From Prevotella sp. UBA746 (GTDB lineage Bacteria > Bacteroidota > Bacteroidia > Bacteroidales > Bacteroidaceae), in the NCBI GenBank assembly GCA_002298545.1, contig DBKQ01000019.1, positions 4,319-36,841 on the forward strand: a stretch of 32,523 bases of DNA, written 5' to 3'. A model generated the notes under the pieces. The model ran no database searches, was not told the DNA's origin, and saw nothing but the letters and a program-made list of their open reading frames with translations. This document shows positions 8,064 to 16,484 of the stretch, piece by piece. Position numbers and translations under genes: made by a program. The first letter of the stretch is position 1. Every line of letters begins with the position of its first letter.

Positions 8064-9773
8064 TTATTCAGCGCGGAAGTTCACCAGATCCTCGGCGATA
8101 AAGCTCTTTACGTAGCAGCTGTGGCCGATAACCTCTTCCTCAGCATGGCGAACGTAAACCTGAGCACTCTTGGCGAAGAGTTCTGGAGCGGCAGAAGCAT
8201 CGCTCACGATGAGCAGCGACATCAGAATGTCGGCAGTCATGTCGTATAGACGACGAGCGAGGAAGTCCTGAACCTCCTGGTTCTCAGCCTGCTTAACATA
8301 TTCAAGCGACTGCTCGTAGAGCTCGATCATCTTCTGGATGCGAACCTGCAGCGACTTCATATCCTCAGAAACCTCCTTCTCAACCATCTCCTTCATGATA
8401 GAGAGGTAAGTGCCGTTGGTGATGTAGCGGATAGCGGCAACCACCTGCAGCTGAGTAGTACCCTCGTAGATAGAGAAGATACGGGCATCGCGGTACAGAC
8501 GTTGACACTTGTATTCCATGATGAATCCCGAACCGCCGTGAACCTGAATACAGTCGTAAGCATTCTGGTTAGCATATTCAGAGTTCATACCCTTGGCGAT
8601 AGGAGTGAAGGCATCGGCAAGACGAGCATACTTCTTCTGCTCCTTGCGCTCCTCCGGAGTAAGCTTGCGCTCACGTGCGATATCGTCGAGAGCCTTGTAG
8701 ATATCAACATAGCGAGCTGTCTGATACAAGATGCTTCGTCCGGCATCGAGCTTAGCCTTAATCTTGGAAATCATGTCGTAAACGGCAGGGAAGTTAACGA
8801 TAGCCTCGCCAAACTGCTTGCGTTCGCGAGCATAGGCAAGAGCCTCGTTGTATGCAGCCTGGCTCACGCCTACACTCTGTGCGGCAATACCCAGACGAGC
8901 TCCGTTCATCAGTGCCATTACATATTTAATAAGACCCATACGAGTGCTTCCGCAGAGTTCAGCCTTGGCATTCTTGTAAACCAGCTCACAGGTAGGAGAG
9001 CCGTGGATACCGAGCTTGTTCTCGATGTGGCGCACGGTAACGCCGCCCTGGTTCTTGTCGTAGATAAACATCGAGAGACCGCGTCCGTCGTGAGTGCCAG
9101 CCTCAGAACGAGCCAACACGAGGTGAATGTCCGAGTCGCCGTTGGTGATGAAACGCTTCACGCCATTAAGCAACCAGCATCCCTCCTCCTCGCTGTATGT
9201 AGCCTTGAGCATAACGCGCTGCAGGTCGGAACCGGCATCAGGTTCGGTGAGGTCCATACTCATAGTCTCTCCGGCACAAACGCGCGGGATATACTTCTGT
9301 CGCTGTTCCTCGCTGCCGAACTCATAGAGAGTTTCGATACAGTCCTGAAGACTCCAGATATTCTGGAAACCGGCATCCGCCGTGGCAACAATCTCTGAAG
9401 CCATAGAATAAGGAGTGATAGGCAGGTTCAGTCCGCCGTATCTACGAGGCATAGAGATACCCCAAAGTCCAGCCTTGCGTGTAGCCTCGATATTCTCGTA
9501 AGTCTTAGATGCATAGTGCATGCGTCCCTCCACGAGATGCGGTCCTTCGAGATCCACTTCCTCGCTGTTAGGTTCGAGAATATTGGCAGCGATGTCGCCA
9601 GTAATGTCGAGCACACGCTTGTAGTTTTCGATAGCGTCGTCGAAATCCACCGGTGCGTCAGGGTATGAATCCTTGTCTGCGAAATTTCTTTCTTTAAGTT
9701 CCACAATTCTCTTCATCTCCGGATGATTCAGATAGAAATCAAACTCCGGATGGTCTGTATAATAGTTTGCCAT
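8064..9773 (-). CDS. Acyl-CoA dehydrogenase
   Basis: This flavoenzyme oxidises acyl-CoA to enoyl-CoA and passes electrons to ETF. Family signatures are clear: MDLTEPDAGSDL (about 173-184), GVKRFITNGD (about 204-213), ALAYARERKQFGEAI (about 311-325) and ARIFSIYEGTTQLQ (about 430-443), with the catalytic Glu at about 437. At 569 residues it is much longer than the usual 380-residue form. The extra length is mainly an N-terminal helical extension and a C-terminal helical domain, as in the long 3-methylmercaptopropionyl-CoA dehydrogenase-like group. Location downstream of etfB and etfA in the same direction supports its electron acceptor. A C-rich palindrome ends about 5 nt upstream of the ATG. 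The substrate cannot be told from sequence. Confidence 0.92.
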   Translation of the reverse strand: MANYYTDHPEFDFYLNHPEMKRIVELKERNFADKDSYPDAPVDFDDAIENYKRVLDITGDIAANILEPNSEEVDLEGPHLVEGRMHYASKTYENIEATRKAGLWGISMPRRYGGLNLPITPYSMASEIVATADAGFQNIWSLQDCIETLYEFGSEEQRQKYIPRVCAGETMSMDLTEPDAGSDLQRVMLKATYSEEEGCWLLNGVKRFITNGDSDIHLVLARSEAGTHDGRGLSMFIYDKNQGGVTVRHIENKLGIHGSPTCELVYKNAKAELCGSTRMGLIKYVMALMNGARLGIAAQSVGVSQAAYNEALAYARERKQFGEAIVNFPAVYDMISKIKAKLDAGRSILYQTARYVDIYKALDDIARERKLTPEERKEQKKYARLADAFTPIAKGMNSEYANQNAYDCIQVHGGSGFIMEYKCQRLYRDARIFSIYEGTTQLQVVAAIRYITNGTYLSIMKEMVEKEVSEDMKSLQVRIQKMIELYEQSLEYVKQAENQEVQDFLARRLYDMTADILMSLLIVSDASAAPELFAKSAQVYVRHAEEEVIGHSCYVKSFIAEDLVNFRAE

Positions 9774-9778
9774 AATTG

Positions 9779-9837
9779 AAGCCCCACCCCCATCCGCCTT
9801 TGGCGGATTCTTCCCCTCCCCGTGGGGGAGGGGCGTA
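9779..9837 (+). repeat. C-rich interspersed palindromic repeat
   Basis: Starts AAGCCCC; inner hairpin ATCCGCC-ttt-GGCGGAT (9792-9808); then CCCCTCCCC-gtg-GGGGAGGGG (9813-9833). It lies directly in front of the acyl-CoA dehydrogenase start codon and is inverted relative to the copy at 10392-10451. Confidence 0.85.
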
Positions 9838-9958
9838 ATATGTCTTTGTATATTCCTAAATGAAATAGTTATTATTGTGGACTATAAGAATATATTATAA
9901 CATATTACAAGTTTCCTTTATATGACAGACAGAGGTGGCATTTTTTTTTGTTCTACAT

Positions 9959-10336
9959 TTATTTATATATGAATTCCTTTATCGTTTCTATTACATTTTG
10001 ACGGTTACTCATCACTTCTTCATTTGTGAATCGAATTACGGTGAATCCCATTCTTTCCAGACTTTCTGTTCGCATTTCATCATAATGCTTTTGTTCATCA
10101 GTAGTATGGTATCCTCCGTCGATTTCAATGACAAGCATTTTTGTCAAACATGCAAAGTCAGCAATATAGTCTCCAATGATATGCTGCCGTCGAAATTTGT
10201 AAGGTCGTGGAATATTCCTTAGAACTTCCCAAAGACAAGCTTCCGTCATCTTCCTTCTGTTTTTTCTGGCATTTTCTTTCAGTAGCAAATACCAGTCAGG
10301 AGAAGATGTCTTGTATTCCGGATAATCAAAACTCAT
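9959..10336 (-). CDS. DUF559 endonuclease-like protein
   Basis: The 125-residue protein of the DUF559 family is related to very-short-patch-repair endonucleases and has a PD-(D/E)XK-like fold. The core is FRRQHIIGDYIADF followed by LVIEIDGGYH, giving the Asp and Glu-X-Asp acidic residues of the active site, then a final strand FTVIRFTNEEV. The N-terminal region KNRRKMTEACLWEVLRN is typical of the family. It stands between etfA and the acyl-CoA dehydrogenase gene, unrelated to their role, and has a C-rich palindromic repeat on each side in opposite orientation, so it probably arrived later. Its cellular role is unknown; single-strand or mismatch nicking is a family-based guess. Confidence 0.8.
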   Translation of the reverse strand: MSFDYPEYKTSSPDWYLLLKENARKNRRKMTEACLWEVLRNIPRPYKFRRQHIIGDYIADFACLTKMLVIEIDGGYHTTDEQKHYDEMRTESLERMGFTVIRFTNEEVMSNRQNVIETIKEFIYK

Positions 10337-10391
10337 ATTTATATACTTAATGATTTTAATTATTTACCTTTAGTTCACTCTCCGGACATAT

Positions 10392-10451
10392 CACTCCCCT
10401 CTCCTGCGGGGAGGGGCGAAGCCGCCTGTGGCGGCTGGGGAAGGGGCTTTT
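10392..10451 (-). repeat. C-rich interspersed palindromic repeat (inverted copy)
   Basis: Read on the minus strand it begins AAAAGCCCC, has AGCCGCC-aca-GGCGGCT (10436-10420) and then the CCCCTCCCC-type hairpin (10116-type order, 10116 not implied; arms 10116 replaced here by 10396-10404 and 10408-10416). Compared with the 9779 copy, the inner stem changes T-A to G-C while keeping pairing. Confidence 0.8.
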
Positions 10452-11472
10452 ATTTAGAATTCTGCTTATAGTATTTAATCAGTTTCGGTACAACCTCCTC
10501 CACGGTGCCGTTGATAACATAGTCGGCAATCTTGTTGATAGGAGCGTCCGGGTCGCTGTTGATAGAAATGATGATACCCGAGTCTTGCATTCCGGCGATA
10601 TGCTGAATCTGTCCGGAGATACCGCATGCGATATACACCTTCGGATGCACGGTAACACCCGTTTGACCAATCTGGCGGTCGTGGTCAACCCATCCCGCAT
10701 CAACGGCAGCACGGCTTGCGCCCACCTCGCCGTGAAGTTCCTTAGCGAGCTGGAACAGCTGGTCGAAGCCCTCTTTGCTGCCCACGCCGTAGCCGCCGGC
10801 AACAACGATAGGAGCGCCCTTCAGGTTGTGCTTTGCAGCTTCCACGTGGCGGTCGATAACCTTCACGATATAATCTGTTGCAGGCACATACTTGGCTACA
10901 TCCATATAAACCACCTCGTGCTTTGCCTCGCCATCGTAGAGAGCCTTCTGCATCACGCCGCTACGAACGGTAGCCATCTGTGGACGGTGTTCCGGGTTAA
11001 CGATAGTAGCCACGATGTTACCGCCGAAAGCCGGACGAATCTGATAGAGCAGGTTGTCGTAGTGAGTGCCCGTCTTCTTGTCGTCGTAGTCGCCAATCTC
11101 CAATTGCGTGCAGTCGGCAGTAAGTCCGCTGGTCAGCGAAGAAGAAACCCTCGGTCCCAGGTCGCGCCCGATAACGGTGGCACCCATAAGGCAAATCTGC
11201 GGTTTCTCCTCCTTGAAGAGGTTCACGAGGATGTCGGTGTGCGGAGCCGAAGTATAAGGGAAGAGTCCCTCAGCATCGAAAACGAAGAGTTTGTCAACGC
11301 CATAAGGCAGAATCTGGTCCTCCACCTTGTCCTTGATGCCCGTTCCGGCAACGATAGCGTGGAGTTCCACTCCAAGCTGGTTGGCGAGTTTACGTCCCTT
11401 GGTAAGTAATTCCTGAGACACCTCGGCAACCGTGGTGTTCTCTATCTCGCAATATACAAAAACGTTGTTCAT
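10450..11472 (-). CDS. Electron transfer flavoprotein, alpha subunit
   Basis: The 340-residue protein is the FAD-binding subunit of ETF. The C-terminal domain has GGYGVGSKEGF, then GEVGASRAAVDAGW, QIGQTGVTVHPKVYIACGIS and SINSDPDAPI, all hallmark FAD-binding segments of EtfA/FixB. With EtfB it carries electrons from the acyl-CoA dehydrogenase. Three nt separate it from etfB, so the two are co-transcribed. The C-terminal codons touch the C-rich repeat at 10392-10451. Confidence 0.95.
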   Translation of the reverse strand: MNNVFVYCEIENTTVAEVSQELLTKGRKLANQLGVELHAIVAGTGIKDKVEDQILPYGVDKLFVFDAEGLFPYTSAPHTDILVNLFKEEKPQICLMGATVIGRDLGPRVSSSLTSGLTADCTQLEIGDYDDKKTGTHYDNLLYQIRPAFGGNIVATIVNPEHRPQMATVRSGVMQKALYDGEAKHEVVYMDVAKYVPATDYIVKVIDRHVEAAKHNLKGAPIVVAGGYGVGSKEGFDQLFQLAKELHGEVGASRAAVDAGWVDHDRQIGQTGVTVHPKVYIACGISGQIQHIAGMQDSGIIISINSDPDAPINKIADYVINGTVEEVVPKLIKYYKQNSK

Positions 11473-11475
11473 CTC

Positions 11476-12345
11476 TTATCCAATAATCTTTTCGTCCAAC
11501 AATTCCTTTACCAGTCCCTCGATATCCGTGTCGGCAGCAGTGAGCGTCTTGCTCTCCTTAGCCTGGAACACGATATTCTTCACAGCCTTCACCTTGGTAG
11601 GCGAACCGGCAAGTCCACACTGCTGCGGGTCGCCGTCTACATCAGCCACCGACCACTGGTTGAGCGTCAGGTAAGGGCGCTCGTTATAGAGTTCAGCATA
11701 AGGCATGTCGGCAGTGCGCTCCAACGGTACGTTGGCGCGTTTATATTTCATCACGAGTTTAGCGTTACAAGGGCGGCAAGGTGCAGCACTGCCGTTCACT
11801 GTGATAACGATAGGCATCGGAGCTTCTACCGTCTCCACTCCGCCGTCGATATGTCGGCGAATGGTGAGCACGCCATTCTCGCATTTCTCGATTTCCTCAG
11901 CGTATGTAACCTGTGAGAGTCCGAGCTTCTGAGCCACCTGCGGACCTACCTGTGCAGTATCTCCGTCGATAGCCTGACGTCCGCCGATGATAACGTCGGC
12001 ACCACCGATTTTCTTTATAGCCGTAGCGAGAGCATAAGAAGTGGCGAGCGTGTCGGCACCGGCAAAGAGTCTGTCGGTGAGCAGCCATCCTGTATCCGCT
12101 CCGCGGTAGAGTCCCTGTCGGATAATCTCAGCGGCACGTGGAGGTCCCATAGTTAGGATACCCACGGTAGAGCCTGGATTCTGGTCTTTCAAACGCAGCG
12201 CCTGTTCCAGCGCATTCAAGTCTTCAGGATTGAAAATAGCCGGTAAGGCAGCACGGTTTACGGTGCCTTCCGCCGTCATGGCGTCCTTACCCACATTTCG
12301 TGTGTCTGGTACCTGCTTGGCAAGTACGATGATTTTTAAACCCAT
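11476..12345 (-). CDS. Electron transfer flavoprotein, beta subunit
   Basis: This 289-residue EtfB/FixA protein opens with GLKIIVLAKQVPDTRNVG, and has NPEDLNALEQALRLKD, then TMGPPRAAEIIRQGLYRGAD and GGRQAIDGDTAQVGPQVA, all characteristic of the family. It is the first gene of the etf cluster and has a good promoter (12442-12472). It forms a heterodimer with EtfA. Whether the pair performs simple electron transfer or bifurcation cannot be decided here. Confidence 0.95.
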   Translation of the reverse strand: MGLKIIVLAKQVPDTRNVGKDAMTAEGTVNRAALPAIFNPEDLNALEQALRLKDQNPGSTVGILTMGPPRAAEIIRQGLYRGADTGWLLTDRLFAGADTLATSYALATAIKKIGGADVIIGGRQAIDGDTAQVGPQVAQKLGLSQVTYAEEIEKCENGVLTIRRHIDGGVETVEAPMPIVITVNGSAAPCRPCNAKLVMKYKRANVPLERTADMPYAELYNERPYLTLNQWSVADVDGDPQQCGLAGSPTKVKAVKNIVFQAKESKTLTAADTDIEGLVKELLDEKIIG

Positions 12346-12441
12346 ATTATAAATTTAATTATGTGAAATTCAAGTATCTTTCCCAAAGATTCGCCCCCTC
12401 ATGATATCCGGTCGGCGAAAGGTCAGTAAGTATGATACGTG

Positions 12442-12472
12442 CAAAAATACTATTTTTTTGTTTTGCAGCAAA
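12442..12472 (-). promoter_or_regulatory. Promoter of etfB-etfA
   Basis: On the minus strand: TTTG (12472-12469), exactly 19 nt, TATTTTTG (12449-12442). About 90 nt of leader precede the etfB ATG. Confidence 0.65.
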
Positions 12473-12539
12473 GAAAAGTGTGAAAAAGCTAATCTTTTTG
12501 TTCTTTGAAAATCTATATTTCGTACTGAATTCTTTTTGG

Positions 12540-12657
12540 AAAATAGAAAAACTTTTTTTCGGGCGTTTTACCCTCACACCCTCACCAATAGCCCTGAAAG
12601 CCCCAGTTTATCGAGGTTCTGAGGTGTGAGGGATAGTGTGAGGGGTGTGAGGGATAA
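12540..12657 (+). repeat. CCCTCAC-type palindromic repeat, copy 1
   Basis: A/T-rich flank (GAAAAACTTTTTTTC), then ACCCTCACACCCTCACC, a weak central hairpin, and GTGTGAGGGATAGTGTGAGG on the other side. The same element lies inverted after the glutamine synthetase gene, at 14500-14640. Confidence 0.7.
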
Positions 12658-12762
12658 TTAGGAATTAGGAATGAGAAATTAGGAATGAGAAAGATGATAA
12701 TGGATACAAATTTATGCACAAGATAGGGGCGAAATGTATGGTATCAGATTTTTGCATTATAT

Positions 12763-12801
12763 CTGCACCTTTGGTGCAACGCCCAAATACCAAAGGTGCA
12801 G
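12763..12801. promoter_or_regulatory. Perfect inverted repeat, possible operator or hairpin
   Basis: CTGCACCTTTGGT (12763-12775) and ACCAAAGGTGCAG (12789-12801) are perfect complements around a 13-nt loop. No T run follows. It lies about 110 nt upstream of the glutamine synthetase promoter. Confidence 0.45.
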
Positions 12802-12912
12802 AATAGAAATTATATAGGTAAAGCATAGTATGTTGGCAAGGAATAGTAAGATAATATTTCAAAGAACTTGTAGAATAAGTATTTGTCATTATGTCAAATT
12901 AATGCGGAAATA

Positions 12913-12944
12913 TTTGGAGGTAATCCACTTAATAGCTATATTTG
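12913..12944 (+). promoter_or_regulatory. Promoter of the glutamine synthetase gene
   Basis: TTTG (12913-12916), 20 nt, TATATTTG (12937-12944), with the ATG 45 nt further on. Confidence 0.65.
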
Positions 12945-12989
12945 CGGCATTAAACAACCCTTATCTAATAACACTTTAATACTACAACT

Positions 12990-14494
12990 ATGAATAGCGA
13001 GGAACTTATACTGAATGCAAATGATGTAGTAACCTATTTGCAGAAACCGGCATCAGACTTTACAAAGGCTGACATCATCAATTTTATCCGTAACAACGAT
13101 ATCCGGATGGTAAATTTCATGTATCCTGGTGGCGACGGCAAGCTCAAGACGCTGAATTTCGTGATAAACAGTCTTAGCTATCTCGACACAATACTCACTT
13201 GTGGAGAGAGAGTCGACGGGTCAAGTCTATTCCCGTTTATCAGTGCGAGCAGTAGTGATTTGTATGTTATACCGCGTTTTCGCACGGCATTTGTAGACCC
13301 CTTTGCCGAGATTCCTACGCTTTGCATGCTCGCATCCTTCTTCGATAAAGACGGCAAACCACTGGAGAGTGCCCCCGAAAGGACGCTCCAGAAGGCTGTA
13401 GCTGCATTTAAGGAAGTAACGAAGATGGAATTCCATACCATGGGGGAGCTGGAATACTATGTAATAACGCCGGATTCGGGCGAATTTCCCGCTGTCGACC
13501 AAAAAGGCTATCATGAGTCTTCTCCATATGCGAAGACAACTGAATTTAGAACAAAATGCATGTATTATATCGCTCGCACGGGCGGTCAGATAAAATATGG
13601 ACACTCTGAAGTGGGAAACTTCAGCATGGGAGGAAAAGTCTATGAGCAAGGCGAGATAGAGTTTCTGCCCGTTCCGGCAGAAGAGAGTGCCGACCAGCTG
13701 ATGATTGCAAAGTGGGTAATAAGAAACGTGGCTTACCGCATGGGACTGAACGTTACTTTTGCTCCTAAGATAACAGCCGCAAGGCTGGATCCGGACTGCA
13801 TATCCACATGAGGATAATGAAACACGGCAAGAATATGATGATTCACGACGGCAAACTGAGCGAGCAGGCACGTACCATCATTGCCGGAATGATGGATCTT
13901 GCACCGGCAATTACGGCTTTCGGCAACAAGAACCCTACATCGTATTTCCGACTGGTGCCGCATCAGGAAGCTCCAACCAATGTTTGCTGGGGCGACTGCA
14001 ACCGTTCTGTACTCGTAAGAGTGCCCCTCGGATGGACCTCAAATCAAGATATGTGTCATGAAGCGAACCCGCATGACGTGGCTTGGCATTATGACACTTC
14101 GCTCAAACAAACAGTAGAAATGCGCTCGCCAGACGGATCGGCAGATATCTACCAGCTCATAGCCGGTCTTTGTGTGGCTTGCCGACATGGATTTGAGATG
14201 GATAATGCCCTTGAGGTGGCAGAGAAGACATACGTGAACTATAATATCCATGATGCGGAAAACGCCAGCAGGGTAGAGGCTCTGGAACAGTTGCCCGACA
14301 GCTGTGCCGCTTCAGCCGACTGTCTCGAAAAGCATCGCACGGTCTTCGAGGAGCACGGCGTGTTCAGTCCGGCAATGATCGACGGCATAATCTCGCAGCT
14401 TCGTTCTTTCCACGACAGAACGATGCGTCGCAATATCGAGAGCAACTATGAGGAAATAGAGAAACTCGTGAACAGGTATTTCCATTGTGGATAA
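12990..14494 (+). pseudogene. Type I glutamine synthetase, interrupted by a single-base frameshift
   Basis: Glutamine synthetase makes glutamine from glutamate, ammonia and ATP. The first half (12990-13811) shows GERVDGSSLFPF, MGELEYYV (Glu153 and Glu155, metal binding), GHSEVGNFSMGG and GEIEFLP. The second half (from about 13782) shows NPTSYFRLVPHQEAP, CNRSVLVRVP and EMRSPDGSADIYQL. They lie in different frames. At 13776-13783 the sequence GCC-GC-AAG lacks one G compared with the expected GCC-GGC-AAG; restoring it gives AGKAGSGLHIHMRIM, the conserved ATP-binding loop, and a protein of about 501 residues. The observed frame stops at TGA (13809-13811). No slippery heptamer is visible, so programmed frameshifting is unlikely. 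It may be a real recent mutation or a sequence error. Confidence 0.85.
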
Positions 14495-14499
14495 TATCT

Positions 14500-14640
14500 T
14501 TACCCTCACCATCCCTCACACTATCCCTCACCATCTGAAACGCCCTGTTTCTCGGCGTTTCAGATGGTTGGGTGAGGGCATGAGGGTTAAATCAGCGAAA
14601 AACTTTTTTCTGTTTTTCCCGTTTATTCGGAAAAAGACTC
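14500..14640 (-). repeat. CCCTCAC-type palindromic repeat, copy 2 (inverted)
   Basis: Three CCCTCAC words on the left, a strong central hairpin CATCTGAAACGCC/GGCGTTTCAGATG around 14532-14567, then GGGTGAGGG and an A/T-rich flank. Read on the minus strand it aligns with copy 1 over its full length, flank included. Confidence 0.7.
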
Positions 14641-14673
14641 AATGTTAATTTATAATATTAAATAGGTAAAACA

Positions 14674-14705
14674 CTTGCATTATATTGATATTATACATAA
14701 CTTTG
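14674..14705 (+). promoter_or_regulatory. Promoter of nhaD
   Basis: CTTG (14674-14677), 20 nt, TAACTTTG (14698-14705). The leader is about 70 nt. Confidence 0.6.
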
Positions 14706-14782
14706 CAAACTGGATTTTGCAAAATAGCAAAAACACAAGGTAATCTAAGCGAAATTACTAACAAACTAAAACAAAATAAGAA

Positions 14783-16135
14783 ATGACAACCTTAACAATG
14801 TGTATTGTCGCGGTCTTCGTCATCGGCTATTTCTTCATAGCCATCGAGAGCGTGACAAAGGTGAACAAGGCAGCAATCGCACTCCTTATGTTCGTAGGCT
14901 GCTGGACAATCTTCATGTGTGACCCGGGACAATATCTCGCTGCCGCCATTGGCGACAAAGTGGGAACCGTAGTGAGCGAGACGATAGAGCATCATCTCGG
15001 CAGTACGGCGACAACGCTGTTTTTCCTTATGGGTGCCATGACCATAGTGGAACTCGTAGACCAGAACGGTGGATTCAACTTCGTTCGCGACACGCTGAAG
15101 ACGAAGAGCAAGCGCGCCCTTTTGTGGCGAATAGCCTTCATGACCTTCATCCTCTCGGCAATCCTCGACAACTTGACTACATCTATCGTGATGATAATGA
15201 TCTTGCGCAAGCTTGTCAGCGACCATAAAGACCGTATTATATATGCAGCCCTCGTTGTCATTGCGGCAAATTCCGGTGGTGCCTTCTCGCCAATCGGCGA
15301 CGTTACAACCATCATGCTTTGGAACAAGGGCGTTATTACGGCAGGCGGCGTGATAAAGGAGATACTCCTGCCTTCTATCGTTTCTATGGTAATTCCGGCT
15401 TATATCCTTACCTTCCATTTGAAGGGCGAACTTGCCGTTCCGGAGAATAAGGGCGGAGAGCTTGGCTCAAGTGATTTTACAGCCTTCCAGCGCAAGGTGG
15501 TATTCTTCCTTGGAGTAGGCGGACTCATCTTCGTTCCTATTTTCAAGTCTATAACACACCTTCCTCCGTTTGTCGGCATCCTTCTCGTTTTAGGCGTGTT
15601 GTGGACAGTAACAGAGGTGTTCTACAGCCGTTTGCCTAAGTTGGCTACAAAGAGCACAATGCAGAAGCGTGTCAGCAATATGCTGTCGCGTATAGACATG
15701 TCGACAATCCTGTTCTTCCTCGGTATTCTGATGGCAGTGGCTTGTCTTGAAACAATCGGAGTATTGACACAGCTCGGACAGGGACTCAACGTAGTGTTCG
15801 ACGGCAACCACTATCTCGTTACCGGTATTATCGGTGTCTTGTCGAGCATCGTAGACAATGTTCCGCTCGTTGCCGGTTGTATGGGAATGTATCCTGTAGA
15901 TCCGTCGATAGGCGGTGATATGTCGGTAGACGGAATCTTCTGGCAGCTGCTTGCCTACTGTGCCGGAGTAGGCGGTTCGATGCTTATCATCGGTTCTGCT
16001 GCAGGTGTTGTCGTTATGGGACTGGAGAAGATTACCTTCGGCTGGTATATGAAGAATATCTCATGGATTGCCCTTGTGGGCTATCTCGCAGGTATCGGCC
16101 TCTATTGGGTAGAGAAAGCTGTTATCGGACTATAA
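14783..16135 (+). CDS. NhaD-type Na+/H+ antiporter
   Basis: The 450-residue inner membrane protein has about 11-13 hydrophobic helices. Conserved NhaD/ion-transporter motifs are visible: FILSAILDNLTTSIVM (about 123-138), NSGGAFSPIGDVTTIMLW (about 163-180) and GVLSSIVDNVPLVAG (about 352-366). Their Asp-Asn pairs sit in the middle of membrane helices, as expected for cation exchange. It exports Na+ (or Li+) in exchange for protons. The gene has its own promoter and is followed by palindromic element E2, so it is probably monocistronic. Confidence 0.92.
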   Translation: MTTLTMCIVAVFVIGYFFIAIESVTKVNKAAIALLMFVGCWTIFMCDPGQYLAAAIGDKVGTVVSETIEHHLGSTATTLFFLMGAMTIVELVDQNGGFNFVRDTLKTKSKRALLWRIAFMTFILSAILDNLTTSIVMIMILRKLVSDHKDRIIYAALVVIAANSGGAFSPIGDVTTIMLWNKGVITAGGVIKEILLPSIVSMVIPAYILTFHLKGELAVPENKGGELGSSDFTAFQRKVVFFLGVGGLIFVPIFKSITHLPPFVGILLVLGVLWTVTEVFYSRLPKLATKSTMQKRVSNMLSRIDMSTILFFLGILMAVACLETIGVLTQLGQGLNVVFDGNHYLVTGIIGVLSSIVDNVPLVAGCMGMYPVDPSIGGDMSVDGIFWQLLAYCAGVGGSMLIIGSAAGVVVMGLEKITFGWYMKNISWIALVGYLAGIGLYWVEKAVIGL

Positions 16136-16166
16136 GGAATATTGTCCACATTCGAATGTGGTAATA

Positions 16167-16447
16167 ATATTATAGGAAAAATATATTTTAGACAAAAAAA
16201 CAAAGGACAAAGTCAGCTGTTATAAAGCAAAACTTATGTTTCCTTTGTTTTTTTTGTTTATCGCCCAATGTCGTTTTGCAAGAGGCACGAAGTGACTCTT
16301 TGTATTATGGCTGATGTGGACGGAAGAGAGCTTGCTCTCTAAAGGACACATCTGACGTAATACAAAAGCCGAAGGCTTGCAAAACGGCATTGGGTGTTTT
16401 ATCGGTTTTTGTCTAAAAAAAACCGAAAAGAGTTCTTCCTATAATAT
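16167..16447 (+). repeat. Composite palindromic element E2 (arm A only)
   Basis: The outer stem ATATTATAGGAA (16167-16178) pairs with TTCCTATAATAT (16436-16447). Inside are terminal inverted repeats TTTTAGACAAAAA (16186-16198) and TTTTTGTCTAAAA (16406-16418). Arm A folds as AATGTCGTTTTGCA with TGCAAAACGGCATT, enclosing GAGGCACGAAGTGACTC, a long hairpin with tip AGAGC-tt-GCTCT, and AAGCC-gaa-GGCTT. Where E3 has arm B, this copy goes straight from TTTAGACAAAAAA to CAAAGGACA. It lies between the convergent 3' ends of nhaD and the aminotransferase gene and may also act as a terminator. Confidence 0.8.
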
Positions 16448-16484
16448 ATATTATCACTCAAAATATGGGATGAATGGAAAGATG

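Larger units (their letters stand above)
12346..12989. other. Divergent intergenic region between etfB and the glutamine synthetase gene
   Basis: No gene is seen. It contains the etfB promoter, a CCCTCAC-type palindromic repeat, a short run of AATTAGGAATGAG-like repeats (about 12655-12690), a perfect 13-bp inverted repeat (12763-12801) and the promoter of the glutamine synthetase gene. Confidence 0.6.

Noticed and set aside
8502..9398. Plus-strand ORF of 298 codons
   Set aside because: Antisense shadow of the acyl-CoA dehydrogenase gene.
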